DNA from: Deltaproteobacteria bacterium
Lineage (GTDB): Bacteria > Desulfobacterota > DSM-4660 > Desulfatiglandales > HGW-15
Assembly: GCA_019307805.1 (NCBI GenBank)
Contig: JAFDIX010000028.1
Span: 1-16,407, forward strand
Length of the DNA stretch: 16,407 bases
Direction: 5' to 3'
This document shows, piece after piece, positions 1 through 6,971 of the stretch. Every line of letters begins with the position of its first letter. Position 1 is the stretch's first letter. Position numbers and translations under genes: made by a program. The notes below the pieces were generated by a model that saw only the letters and a program-made list of their open reading frames with translations, was not told the origin of the DNA and made no database searches.

Positions 1-69
1 GCAAGGAATGCTTAAAACAATATGTAATTTCAGATAGTTGCTTAATGGCCGCGATGTATCATCAAAAAC

Positions 70-87
70 GACTTCGTTGGAAGTCGG
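70..87. repeat. Small perfect hairpin left of the repeat element
   Basis: The seven-base arm CGACTTC and its complement GAAGTCG are separated by the loop GTTG. No T-run follows, so this is not a convincing terminator. It sits just left of the larger nested inverted repeat and may belong to its border. I see no coding function here. Confidence 0.4.
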
Positions 88-101
88 GAATCCCGTTAAA
101 G

Positions 102-257
102 CGTCATTCCGGCGCCCGTCCTCCGCAGTAGCTCTGCTACGGAGGATGGAAAGGCCGGAATCCAGTGATTTCAGTATGTTCTGGATGCCGGTCGAAGATC
201 CCGTCTTCAGCGGGGATCAAGTCCCCGCAGACAACTACGGGACAGGCCGGCATGACG
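102..257. repeat. Dispersed nested inverted-repeat element, copy 1
   Basis: The outer arms CGTCATTCCGGC (102-113) and GCCGGCATGACG (246-257) are complementary at 11 of 12 positions. An inner pair, GCCGGAATCCAG (154-165) and CTGGATGCCGG (181-191), is complementary with one mismatch. Two further hairpins lie inside: TCCTCCG/CGGAGGA (119-146) and GCGGGGA/TCCCCGC (210-228). The result is a branched palindromic structure. A second copy with the same borders is at 6522-6706, so this is an interspersed repeat family and not a gene. It encodes no transposase and is probably a non-autonomous or REP-like element. A reading frame that crosses it (38-349) is an artefact of the repeat. Confidence 0.75.
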
Positions 258-354
258 AATTCGGACTCTTTACGATTTCATCAAATATAGAAACGCCGCC
301 TCATGTTTTGGTTTTTTTGTGCGTGGCGAATAACCCGCAGAAAGCCTGAAGCCG

Positions 355-1569
355 ATGAAAGAAGAGCAACTTTACCTGGTCTTGGTGGGACTGCCTGCCA
401 GGGGTAAAACCACCCTTGCAACGAAGCTCAAAGAAAACCTCATGGGCGATTCTGTGAAAACGAGAATCTTCAACAACGGTGATCTGCGGCGAAAGATGAT
501 TCGGGACAATACTTCCTATGCCGGGTTTTACGATCCGGAAAATCTGGAAGGGGTTGCCTTTCGAGAACAAATCGCCGAAATCAACATGGAACGTGCCCAA
601 CGTTATCTCGCGAGTAAGGGCAATGTGGCCATAATAGACGCTACCAATGTGAGCCTTGAACGGCGGGGGAAAATTCAGGTTTTTCTGAATGATCATCCCA
701 TTCTTTTCGTGGAATGCCTGAACAACGACAGAGAAATCCTGGATGCCAGTATCATGCGCAAAATAAATATGCCTGAATTCGGTCACCTGACCCAGGAAGA
801 AGCCGTTGCAAGTTTTCAGGAGCGTATCGGGTATTATGAATCCATCAATGCGCCACTGGAAAGGGAAAGAAATTTTATCAGGCTGAATTCTCTGAACTGT
901 GAAATCCTCCAGGAGGAGATAAACAACGATATCCCCTTTTATGAACAAATACGGGATTATCTGGCAACGGATATCATCAAAAATCTGTTTCTCATCCGGC
1001 ATGGTGAGACCTTCTTCAATCTGGAGAACCGTATCGGCGGCGATTCCGCCCTTACCCAGAACGGGCATGATCAGGCCAGGGCCCTGGCCCTTTTTTTCAA
1101 GAGAAAGAAAATTCCCCTCATCTTCACGAGTAATAAAGCAAGAACCATTCAGACCGCTCAACCGATCCGGGATCTGCAGAGCGATTGCACGATAATCCCT
1201 TTGCCCGAGTTCAATGAAATCGACAGCGGGGTCTGCGAATGCATGAGTTATGAGGAGATCAAGGAGCAGATGTCGGAGGTCTATGCTGCGAGAAAAAAAG
1301 ACAAATACAACTATGCCTACCCCAGGGGTGAGGGCTACATTACCATGCAGGAACGAATCAACCGGGGAATTAAGAAGGCCCTTTACCTCAATAACCCTTC
1401 TGACAATATCATGATCATCGGACACAGGGCCGTGAACCGGATGATCCTTTCACATTTTCTCTTTCGAAGGGTAAAGGATGTCCCCTATATTTATATCCCC
1501 CAGGACAAATTCTACTATATCTCTTCAACCCCCAACCGGAAACTCTTCCAGCTGAAAAGATACCACTAA
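355..1569 (+). CDS. Bifunctional 6-phosphofructo-2-kinase / fructose-2,6-bisphosphatase-like protein
   Basis: This 404-aa protein fuses a P-loop kinase to a histidine phosphatase, the architecture of PFK-2/FBPase-2, which makes and breaks down fructose 2,6-bisphosphate. The kinase half has the Walker A motif GLPARGKT at 12-19, NNGDLRR at 40-46 (like the substrate/ATP-binding segment of PFKFB enzymes) and IDATN at 94-98. The phosphatase half starts near 208, with LIRHGE at 213-218 (H216 the phospho-acceptor), EIDSG at 288-292 (acid/base Glu) and GHR at 356-358 (second His). All key residues of both halves are present, so both activities may be retained. No signal peptide is seen; it should be cytosolic. 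An in-frame stop at 331 leaves ATG 355 as the first start; the ribosome site is weak. The kinase could act on another phosphorylated sugar. The gene converges with the glycosyltransferase, leaving a 19-bp gap. Confidence 0.85.
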   Translation: MKEEQLYLVLVGLPARGKTTLATKLKENLMGDSVKTRIFNNGDLRRKMIRDNTSYAGFYDPENLEGVAFREQIAEINMERAQRYLASKGNVAIIDATNVSLERRGKIQVFLNDHPILFVECLNNDREILDASIMRKINMPEFGHLTQEEAVASFQERIGYYESINAPLERERNFIRLNSLNCEILQEEINNDIPFYEQIRDYLATDIIKNLFLIRHGETFFNLENRIGGDSALTQNGHDQARALALFFKRKKIPLIFTSNKARTIQTAQPIRDLQSDCTIIPLPEFNEIDSGVCECMSYEEIKEQMSEVYAARKKDKYNYAYPRGEGYITMQERINRGIKKALYLNNPSDNIMIIGHRAVNRMILSHFLFRRVKDVPYIYIPQDKFYYISSTPNRKLFQLKRYH

Positions 1570-1588
1570 CGCCTGCCATCCGATCCGA

Positions 1589-2374
1589 TCACTCGTCTTT
1601 GATATGTTTGCCTGCCAACTCCCTGGCCTTGGCATACTTGAGGAAGGATCCGCCCCCGTTCATCACGGATATCACAAAACCGTCAAAACCATCCAGAATA
1701 CCCAGTTCCAGAAGGTAGGTTCTAAGAAACATCCAGAGGCCGTGAAACGATGGGGCCAGGGGGTTCACCCCGACCTCTTTCTCAACCAGTTCCCTTGCGG
1801 CCAAATTTGAATAGTTCTCCATTTTTGACACGAGTTCAGAATAGTTCCGAAAACTGATGTGTTCGATGAACGCATCCAGATCTTTGACCTTCCCCCGGGC
1901 GACCCATTTCTCATGAACCGGCCGTCCGTCAAAGCCCCCTTTTTTTTTGTGAACAAGCCGCACAATGCGATCCGGCCACCAGCCACAATGCTTTACCCAG
2001 CGACCATGAAGATAGTTCTTGCGCTGGAAACTGTAGCCCCCGATGTTGGGATCAACCTTGGCAAGTTCTTCTCTGATCGCATGGGCGGTCTCCCGGGGCA
2101 CCCTCTCATCGGCATCAAGGACCAGGACCCAGTCGTGGGCGCACTGGTCCACCGCAAACTGCTTTTGGGCGGAATAGCCCCTCCAGGACTCAATGAGAAC
2201 TTTCGCCCCAAAGGATTCTGCCACCGAGGTAGTTTCGTCTTCGCTTCCCGAGTCCACTACAACCACCTGATCTGCAAAAGAGACGCTCCGCAGACAGTCG
2301 GGAAGCCTCTCTTCCTCATTTTTTGTAATGATGGCCACAGAAACCGGGTGTGGATAATCTTTTGAGTCATTCAT
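1589..2374 (-). CDS. Family 2 glycosyltransferase, WaaE/KdtX-like (lipopolysaccharide-type)
   Basis: The 261-aa product has a GT-A fold signature. It opens with VSVAIITKNEEERLPDCLRS (11-30), continues with the nucleotide-binding DSGSEDET (41-48), and has the metal-binding acidic motif LDADE (86-90). A downstream segment with GWWPDRIVRL (131-140) and RPVHEKW (151-157) is typical of the WaaE/KdtX subgroup, which adds glucose to the inner core of lipopolysaccharide from a nucleotide sugar. No strong N-terminal membrane helix is present, so it is probably peripheral on the cytoplasmic face of the membrane. I chose ATG 2374; a TTG at 2398 would add eight residues but has no ribosome site. No lipopolysaccharide genes are adjacent, so the acceptor sugar is unknown. 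A candidate promoter lies about 80 bp upstream. Confidence 0.85.
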   Translation of the reverse strand: MNDSKDYPHPVSVAIITKNEEERLPDCLRSVSFADQVVVVDSGSEDETTSVAESFGAKVLIESWRGYSAQKQFAVDQCAHDWVLVLDADERVPRETAHAIREELAKVDPNIGGYSFQRKNYLHGRWVKHCGWWPDRIVRLVHKKKGGFDGRPVHEKWVARGKVKDLDAFIEHISFRNYSELVSKMENYSNLAARELVEKEVGVNPLAPSFHGLWMFLRTYLLELGILDGFDGFVISVMNGGGSFLKYAKARELAGKHIKDE

Positions 2375-2739
2375 GATGCCACTTTCGGTGAATTCCAAAA
2401 TACAAGGTGAAAAGGTGGAAAAGGTCTATAACTATTGGTTTTAAACCCATTTTGCCATTTTATTTATGCAACTTAAGGGTTAATGTCAATCGACGTAGCA
2501 TTTAAAAGCTTTAAAAAGTGGAAAAGATTAACCCATATTAACCCCAATCTATCTACTTTGTAAAGGGATTCCTTGGATTTATCCCTTTGGAAAGCTTTGA
2601 TGATTGACCCCGCTAACCCTTTGTCATATACTTGCAACAACTGGCGTGTCCGTTTCCATCCCGCCGACACTAAAGGCGCGTCAGTGCAGTTGGATGTTTC
2701 CTGATCATCCCTGGGTCCCACTTTCTATCGGGTGATGCT
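2375..2739. other. Non-coding, A+T-rich intergenic region between divergent genes
   Basis: This divergent control region separates the glycosyltransferase from the pentapeptide-repeat gene. It carries one GGGTTAAT (2477-2484) and two inverted copies, ATTAACCC (2527-2534 and 2537-2544), around a possible minus-strand promoter. A minus-strand frame is open for about 80 codons (2473-2721), but it starts without a ribosome site and resembles nothing I can name. I treat it as non-coding, or at most the remnant of a lost gene. Confidence 0.5.
2461..2489 (-). promoter_or_regulatory. Candidate sigma70 promoter for the glycosyltransferase gene
   Basis: On the minus strand a perfect -35 TTGACA (2489-2484) lies 17 bp from TAAATA (2466-2461), which matches the -10 consensus at only 3 of 6 positions. 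Transcription would start near 2454 and give an 80-base leader before ATG 2374. The -35 overlaps GGGTTAAT, whose inverted copies lie at 2527-2544, so an operator is possible. Confidence 0.4.
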
Positions 2740-4077
2740 ATGCCAAAATACCGTCCCATCACAGAATTTTTTCACAACGGGTCCCCCCTCGTTGACATCC
2801 TCAATGAACATGAGAAGTGGGTCAAGCACCGGGAGGGGAAAAAAGCGGATCTCATTGGCGCTGAACTCGTCAACATCGACCTGAGCGACACCTATTTGAG
2901 AGGATGTGACCTGATCAAGGCCAACCTGCATGGCGCCAATCTCCAGAACGCCAACCTGGGACGGGCCAATCTTTTCGGTGCCACACTGAACGGGGCCAAT
3001 CTAAGAGGAGTCAATCTGCGCAGGGCCAATCTGGAAAAGGCCAGAATGATGGAGACCGATCTTGATGGGGCCATTCTCAGTGAGGCCAATCTCAAATCCG
3101 CTGACCTGGCAGGTGCCAGGATGGACAGAGTGGAGGTCCTCAGGGCCAACCTGGAGGAAGCCAACCTGACCGGAGCCGTCATGCGGGATGCAGACCTCTA
3201 CAAATCAGACCTTCAAGGGGCGAAACTGATAGGGGCCCATGTGGAGAGGACAAAAATGAAAAGGGCCAATCTCCAGGGCGCAGATCTGACCGAGGCTTAC
3301 CTGAGAGAGGCGGAAATGCCATATGCCGAATTGAGTGAAACTGAAATGAAGAAAGCAAACCTCGAGAATTGCCATATGCATTCAGTCAATCTTCGAGACG
3401 CCAACCTCAACGAAACCAGTCTTATCGGCGCAGATCTGACCGGCTCCATTCTCAGCGGCGTTCTTTTGGACCAGACCAACATCTCGGAGTGGATTATCAC
3501 CGGTGTTACCTGCACCCATATTTTCCGTGGTGAGAAGAGAAAAATCGTTAAATTCAGTCCGGAAGAATTCGAAAAAAAATACAGCCAGCCGAGAAACACC
3601 ACGGAGATGATTCTTAATGTCCCTCTCACAGGGTCAGCTTATTATATTGGGAAGTTTATAACCCGTTCCATGAACAATATCATCAATTCTCATATCATTG
3701 ATTTCAAGGGTGTGGAATTGCTCTCGGATACGGACACGAAGTATTTTTTCAATTTCATTGATGAAGCGTTCTTTGAAAAAAACAGAGAAACCTTTGAAAT
3801 TAATCTGAGATATGCCCTGAATGGATACTTCAGACACAACCGCATCGCCAAGAACCAGAGCTACCTCGGCGGCGTCCTGGAGGATGCGACAAAGGGCGCC
3901 ATGGGGAGGGCGGATAGGATAGACCCGGTGCCGGACGCACCCTGGGAAATCGATGCCAAGGTAAAGCCGGACAGCCTCATAGAGCACTACAACAAGTTGG
4001 AAAAAATCGGAAAATCCATTTACAACATCGTCGCATCGGTCTTCAGAAAAGACCCGGCAAAAACCCCTATAGAATAA
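2740..4077 (+). CDS. Pentapeptide-repeat protein with unrecognised C-terminal domain
   Basis: The 445-aa product has a 35-residue N-terminal segment, then about 43 consecutive A(D/N)LXX-type pentapeptides from residue 36 to about 248 with no break in register. Small residues (A, C, T, V) recur at every fifth position and L or M two residues later. Such arrays fold as a right-handed quadrilateral beta-helix, here about 10 to 11 coils. A linker follows (CTHIFRGEKRKIVKF, 258-272, then SPEEFEKKY), similar in style to the linker after other bacterial pentapeptide arrays. The C-terminal domain (about 285-445) is mixed helical and unrecognised. Many family members have no known role; some mimic DNA and protect gyrase, but nothing here shows that. 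No signal peptide is seen. The final 11 bp overlap the end of the convergent acetyltransferase gene. Confidence 0.9.
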   Translation: MPKYRPITEFFHNGSPLVDILNEHEKWVKHREGKKADLIGAELVNIDLSDTYLRGCDLIKANLHGANLQNANLGRANLFGATLNGANLRGVNLRRANLEKARMMETDLDGAILSEANLKSADLAGARMDRVEVLRANLEEANLTGAVMRDADLYKSDLQGAKLIGAHVERTKMKRANLQGADLTEAYLREAEMPYAELSETEMKKANLENCHMHSVNLRDANLNETSLIGADLTGSILSGVLLDQTNISEWIITGVTCTHIFRGEKRKIVKFSPEEFEKKYSQPRNTTEMILNVPLTGSAYYIGKFITRSMNNIINSHIIDFKGVELLSDTDTKYFFNFIDEAFFEKNRETFEINLRYALNGYFRHNRIAKNQSYLGGVLEDATKGAMGRADRIDPVPDAPWEIDAKVKPDSLIEHYNKLEKIGKSIYNIVASVFRKDPAKTPIE

Positions 4078-4555
4078 GCTCGAACATCTGCTCGGTGACC
4101 ACCATTCCCCACTGCTCTCCTTTGTTTTCCCGACACGCGACGAACCCGTTTTTTTCATAGAGATGGCGCGCTGCATCCAGTCCTGTAAAGGTCCAGAGAT
4201 ATACCCGCTTGAATCCTGAACTCCTGCAGAAATCCACTGCCTCTCCAAGCAACATATCTCCAATACCCTGACCCTGGTAAGCCGGATCCACGATGAACCA
4301 TCTGAGGTGGGCACCTTCACTCCGGGCCTTTATCCCGTCTATGGCAATGGATCCTATGACCTGCTCTTCTGCTGCAGCCACCCAAAATCCATCCTGTTTT
4401 TCCTTGAATCGGGTCAGGAATTCGGACATTTCCGATGCCACTTTGGATTCAAAGAAAAGACCGAATCCCGCATGTTTGCTGTAGTACGCGGCATGGAGTT
4501 CGGTAATGCGACCAATGGCGCCAGGAATATAACCGGAAACCACCACTCGGGACAT
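4067..4555 (-). CDS. GNAT family N-acetyltransferase
   Basis: This 162-aa protein is the usual size of a single GNAT domain. Motif A is clear at LRWFIVDPAYQGQGIGDMLL (84-103), where Q94-G-Q-G-I-G is the pyrophosphate-binding loop for acetyl-CoA. Motif B is marked by ARHLYEKNGF (129-138), with the Tyr that usually acts as general acid. The acceptor is not predictable; small molecules, antibiotics and protein N-termini are all possible. The C-terminal part is of a type also found fused behind MarR domains, but no such fusion is present. ATG 4555 has AGAGGTG about seven bases upstream. The gene overlaps the pentapeptide-repeat gene tail to tail and shares no obvious pathway with it. Confidence 0.88.
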   Translation of the reverse strand: MSRVVVSGYIPGAIGRITELHAAYYSKHAGFGLFFESKVASEMSEFLTRFKEKQDGFWVAAAEEQVIGSIAIDGIKARSEGAHLRWFIVDPAYQGQGIGDMLLGEAVDFCRSSGFKRVYLWTFTGLDAARHLYEKNGFVACRENKGEQWGMVVTEQMFELIL

Positions 4556-4733
4556 GTCACTGCACCTCTAGGTATGCCATTTGGGTTTTTTGAATTTGTG
4601 CACTTAAAAGGAAAGTTAGTGAAAAGGACGTATATGTAAGACCCGACCCGGGAAAGGCGCCACAATGTCCATGCACTGCCGCCATCTTTAACCTGGACGC
4701 GATTTTTGCCAATTCATACTCCTCTTTGGTTCT

Positions 4734-4771
4734 TTCAAAAAGAAACCCCATTTCTCATTGGAGAATGGGGT
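4734..4771 (-). terminator. Rho-independent terminator of the 90-aa protein unit
   Basis: Read on the minus strand, ACCCCATTCTC pairs with GAGAAATGGGGT around a four-base loop with one bulged base (4771-4745). The stem is followed by TTCTTTTT. It lies about 55 bp after the stop codon of the gene ending at 4824 and before the acetyltransferase gene, separating the two minus-strand units. Confidence 0.8.
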
Positions 4772-4823
4772 CCGGTTCAATCGATTTTATTTTAAAGGGG
4801 CGGGGACTTCATGGGTCCCTTGA

Positions 4824-5096
4824 TTAGTGAATGGTTTTGTCCTCAACTTCCGGTTCATCGTCAATTGGATCATCGCTGAATTCAAGATCCAACCCAACCA
4901 CATTTCCTTTTTTGTCATGGTTCCACCTTAAAAGTCCGGCGTCTTCCAGCCTCTGAAGGATAAGCAAGTTAAGGTCCGTCAGTTTGTCCACCTCAATTTT
5001 CAGGTCCCTGTTCATCCGGCCGTAATAATATCTTGCAAGGAGGAAAGAAACGGCAGCACCCGCTGTCATTAAAATCATTAAATAGATGACTTTCAT
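4824..5096 (-). CDS. Small membrane-anchored hypothetical protein
   Basis: This 90-aa protein has one hydrophobic N-terminal helix (MKVIYLMILMTAGAAVSFLL, 1-20) followed by ARYYYGR. The rest is charged: a short amphipathic or coiled-coil helix (DLKIEVDKLTDLNLLILQRL, 31-50) and an acidic tail. It should be a single-pass inner-membrane protein with the C-terminus probably on the side opposite the start. I recognise no family. ATG 5096 is chosen because the hydrophobic segment begins there; an upstream extension to 5138 has no better ribosome site. A promoter, a structured leader and a terminator bracket the gene, so it forms its own short transcription unit. Confidence 0.7.
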   Translation of the reverse strand: MKVIYLMILMTAGAAVSFLLARYYYGRMNRDLKIEVDKLTDLNLLILQRLEDAGLLRWNHDKKGNVVGLDLEFSDDPIDDEPEVEDKTIH

Positions 5097-5174
5097 TATA
5101 GCCTGAAATTCTCCCCCACATATCCGATTACGGAACATTCACGCAATGGATTGTGTAAAACACGTCATCCTAAA

Positions 5175-5263
5175 AAGGAAACCCCCTGGAACCAAAAGCG
5201 CCAAGTAAAGGTAGGATGGCCCAGGGGGCTGCACCATGAAGAGAAGCAATATCTACGGTGCAG
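5175..5263 (-). ncRNA. Candidate small RNA or attenuator leader
   Basis: Starting where the promoter at 5297-5269 would initiate, the minus-strand transcript folds into CUGCACC/GGUGCAG (5263-5257 with 5235-5229). It goes on directly into AGCCCCCUGG paired with CCAGGGGGUU (5230-5221 with 5189-5180; 10 bp including one G-U), followed by UUUCCUUUUU. Inside the second loop CATCCTA is perfectly complementary to TAGGATG. On the plus strand these two words are 5166-5172 and 5212-5218, so one lies inside the stem-loop and the other beyond it, which would allow a pseudoknot or a competing fold. It could be a free-standing RNA of about 85-90 nt, or a leader attenuator for the 90-aa membrane protein 80 bp downstream. 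I do not recognise a known riboswitch class. Confidence 0.5.
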
Positions 5264-5268
5264 TAAAA

Positions 5269-5297
5269 AGTTTACAAGACCAGAACCATGTTGTCAA
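5269..5297 (-). promoter_or_regulatory. Sigma70-type promoter for the small RNA / 90-aa protein unit
   Basis: On the minus strand TTGACA (5297-5292, perfect consensus) is separated by exactly 17 bp from TAAACT (5274-5269, 4 of 6). The predicted start at about 5262 coincides with the first base of the first hairpin. It lies 35 bp beyond the stop of the LOG gene, so the downstream unit does not depend on readthrough. Confidence 0.6.
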
Positions 5298-5331
5298 AGG
5301 AAAAGGCGCCGACAGGACAGGGAGGGCCGGT

Positions 5332-6363
5332 TCAAGGACGGTTTATCGCATCGATCAAGCCCTTGAGTCGACCGAAGTTATCCCGGGCAAAATCAATGAC
5401 CAATCTTGGCAGATGATGAAGTTCCGGTTCATCCGCCTCCTCGGGAAGGGGTTCCGAAAGTCTTATGTCGCCTCCCGGGGTGAGAATATCCGGAAAGCGG
5501 GTTTGCAGCTCATCTACACGTTTTTGTTCCAGTGCAGTGGTCATGCGAATCACCAGTGCCCTGCCCACATATCGCAGACTGTGGTAGCGGCTGTAAAATC
5601 GGGATATCCTTTCAAGCGCATCTTCCACAGAATTTACCCGCTCGAAGAGATCCAAATCCGTCACATCGATATAGCCCCCCGAGAGAAGCTCCTTCTCCAG
5701 AAAACGATTCCACCTTTCCCAATAGCTCCCTCCTGGCTCGTCAATAAGAACCAGAGGCAAAGGATTTCGCTTCCCGGTCTGCACCAGTGTGAGGGTCTCC
5801 ATGGCTTCATCAAGGGTGCCGAAACCTCCGGGGAATAGTGCAACCGCATCCGACTCCTTCAAAAAAGCCACTTTTCGGGTGAAGAAATATTTATAGTTGA
5901 TGTTGCGGGGATTTCCTTCCAGTACCGGATTGGGTGACTGCTCAAAGGGAAGCCGGATGGTGACACCGAAGGAATGTTCAGGTCCCGCTCCTTCATTGAC
6001 TGCCTGCATAATTCCAGGGCCGCCACCCGTAATAACCATGTACCCCTGGTTTGCCAGTTTTTCGCCGAAGAGGCGTGCCATTGCATAAATGGGCTCATCC
6101 GGTTTTGTCCTGGCCGAACCGAAGACGGTCACCTTCCTGACATCATGATAGGCACCGAAGACCTTAGCAGTATACCGCATCTCTTTTACGGTGGATGTCA
6201 TGAGCTTCAGGTCTACCCGCTTGGGATTTTCCTGTCCTGCCTTTAAAGCAGCCAAGATCATTTCCCGGACCATTTCCTGGTGACGAATATCTCCTGCGAG
6301 CTGAATCAATTTCTCTATGGCATCATCTGCAGGCCCGTTTGTCCTGCTGAAATGGAGTTCCAT
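5332..6363 (-). CDS. LOG / TIGR00730-family Rossmann-fold protein (nucleotide nucleosidase-like)
   Basis: The 343-aa protein contains the LOG core: VTVFGSAR (78-85), ITGGGPGIMQAVNEGA (111-126), FFTRKVAF (160-167) and the signature PGGFGTLDE (178-186). The family releases ribose 5-phosphate from purine nucleoside monophosphates (plant LOG on cytokinin ribotides, bacterial PpnN on purine nucleotides); many members are misnamed lysine decarboxylases. The Arg of TRK and the Glu of GTLDE, which mark active members, are present. It is longer than the usual 190 aa, with a 75-residue N-terminal helical part and a 90-residue C-terminal extension that may be regulatory. ATG 6363 is set by AAGGAG about eight bases upstream. 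No neighbour points to a pathway, and the exact substrate is unknown. Confidence 0.88.
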   Translation of the reverse strand: MELHFSRTNGPADDAIEKLIQLAGDIRHQEMVREMILAALKAGQENPKRVDLKLMTSTVKEMRYTAKVFGAYHDVRKVTVFGSARTKPDEPIYAMARLFGEKLANQGYMVITGGGPGIMQAVNEGAGPEHSFGVTIRLPFEQSPNPVLEGNPRNINYKYFFTRKVAFLKESDAVALFPGGFGTLDEAMETLTLVQTGKRNPLPLVLIDEPGGSYWERWNRFLEKELLSGGYIDVTDLDLFERVNSVEDALERISRFYSRYHSLRYVGRALVIRMTTALEQKRVDELQTRFPDILTPGGDIRLSEPLPEEADEPELHHLPRLVIDFARDNFGRLKGLIDAINRP

Positions 6364-6521
6364 GCCTTTTTCTCCTTCTTCAAATCCATTTTATCTCATT
6401 TTATCATATTTTTATTTGAAGTATATTGTTTTCTAGTTTCGTTTGGATGGTGTCTGCAGTAAAGAATCCGGACCCAGACAGACTGTGTCGCAATTGGCAA
6501 AACTGCGTTTATAGGAGTTTT
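6364..6521. other. A+T-rich leader region of the LOG gene
   Basis: This stretch is upstream of the minus-strand LOG gene. It holds an A+T-rich run with GATAAAATG repeated twice on the minus strand close to the start codon, which could include a -10 element, but I find no matching -35. No gene is supported. Confidence 0.35.
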
Positions 6522-6706
6522 CGTCATTCCGGGCTTGACCCGTGGTTCGACAGGCCGTTCGACAAGCTCACGATCCTTTGTAATGTCCAAAAACTGAAGG
6601 TCCTGAGCAAAGTCGAAGGACTCACCACCCTGAGTGAAGTCGAAGGGGAATCCAGTGCATTTTCGACGTTTTGCGTTTCTGGATGCCGGATCAAGTCCGG
6701 CATGAC
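6522..6706. repeat. Dispersed nested inverted-repeat element, copy 2
   Basis: The left border CGTCATTCCGGGCTTGA (from 6522) and the right border TCAAGTCCGGCATGAC (to 6706) are imperfect inverted repeats. Inner GAATCCAG and CTGGATGCCGG match copy 1 at 102-257. The interior differs: it holds two direct copies of CCTGAGNNAAGTCGAAGG (6602-6619 and 6629-6646, 27 bp apart) and one inverted TTCGACAAGCTCA, a second repeat motif inserted in or co-occurring with the first. Confidence 0.75.
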
Positions 6707-6815
6707 AAGTGCGAATTAAACGTTGTTTTGTATTATGACACAGTCTGAGAGGACCCGGCTTTGCTTCACCCCTAAAAGGGTGTGCCACTACCGCGTGATT
6801 ATTGTCATCAAGCTG

Positions 6816-6949
6816 CCAGCGTTCAGCATTCAGCCCTCAGCTTTTAAGTATTTCATTCTCAAGCTTGCTTCAAACATTCGATGTTTTGTATTGTATCGCC
6901 ATCCAGATTTTGTTTTTTATCTTTTTTCTGACCGCTGATCGCTGATTGC
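6816..6949. repeat. GCTGANN heptad repeat tracts in inverted orientation
   Basis: At 6816-6841 the minus strand reads GCTGAGG-GCTGAAT-GCTGAAC-GCTGG, a seven-base periodic tract. At 6928-6949 the plus strand carries CTGACC-GCTGATC-GCTGATTGC. The second tract recurs with one change at 14404-14425. The spacer between them is A+T rich and has no supported gene. Confidence 0.6.
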
Positions 6950-6971
6950 ACTGTTATTCATCATTATTAAT

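Noticed and set aside
38..349. Plus-strand frame of 103 codons
   Set aside because: It runs through the palindromic repeat element at 102-257, whose arms explain the open frame; the translation has no sense.
301..1425. 374-codon open frame on the minus strand
   Set aside because: It lies antisense to the PFK-2/FBPase-2-like gene, which has complete motifs on the other strand. It has no ribosome site and no recognisable product.
2473..2721. 82-codon minus-strand frame as a gene
   Set aside because: There is no ribosome site, no recognised domain, and it overlaps the candidate promoter of the glycosyltransferase. A pseudogene remnant cannot be excluded.
3634..4320. 228-codon minus-strand frame across the ends of the pentapeptide and acetyltransferase genes
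   Set aside because: It spans two well-supported genes in another frame and shows no domain; it is a shadow of their codon use.
5236..5838. 200-codon plus-strand frame starting in the small-RNA region
   Set aside because: It mostly overlaps the LOG gene in antisense, and its start lies inside the structured RNA. The LOG frame is far better supported.
6522..6706. Short direct repeats as a CRISPR array
   Set aside because: The repeated units are two in number, imperfect, and part of a palindromic dispersed element; there are no cas genes.
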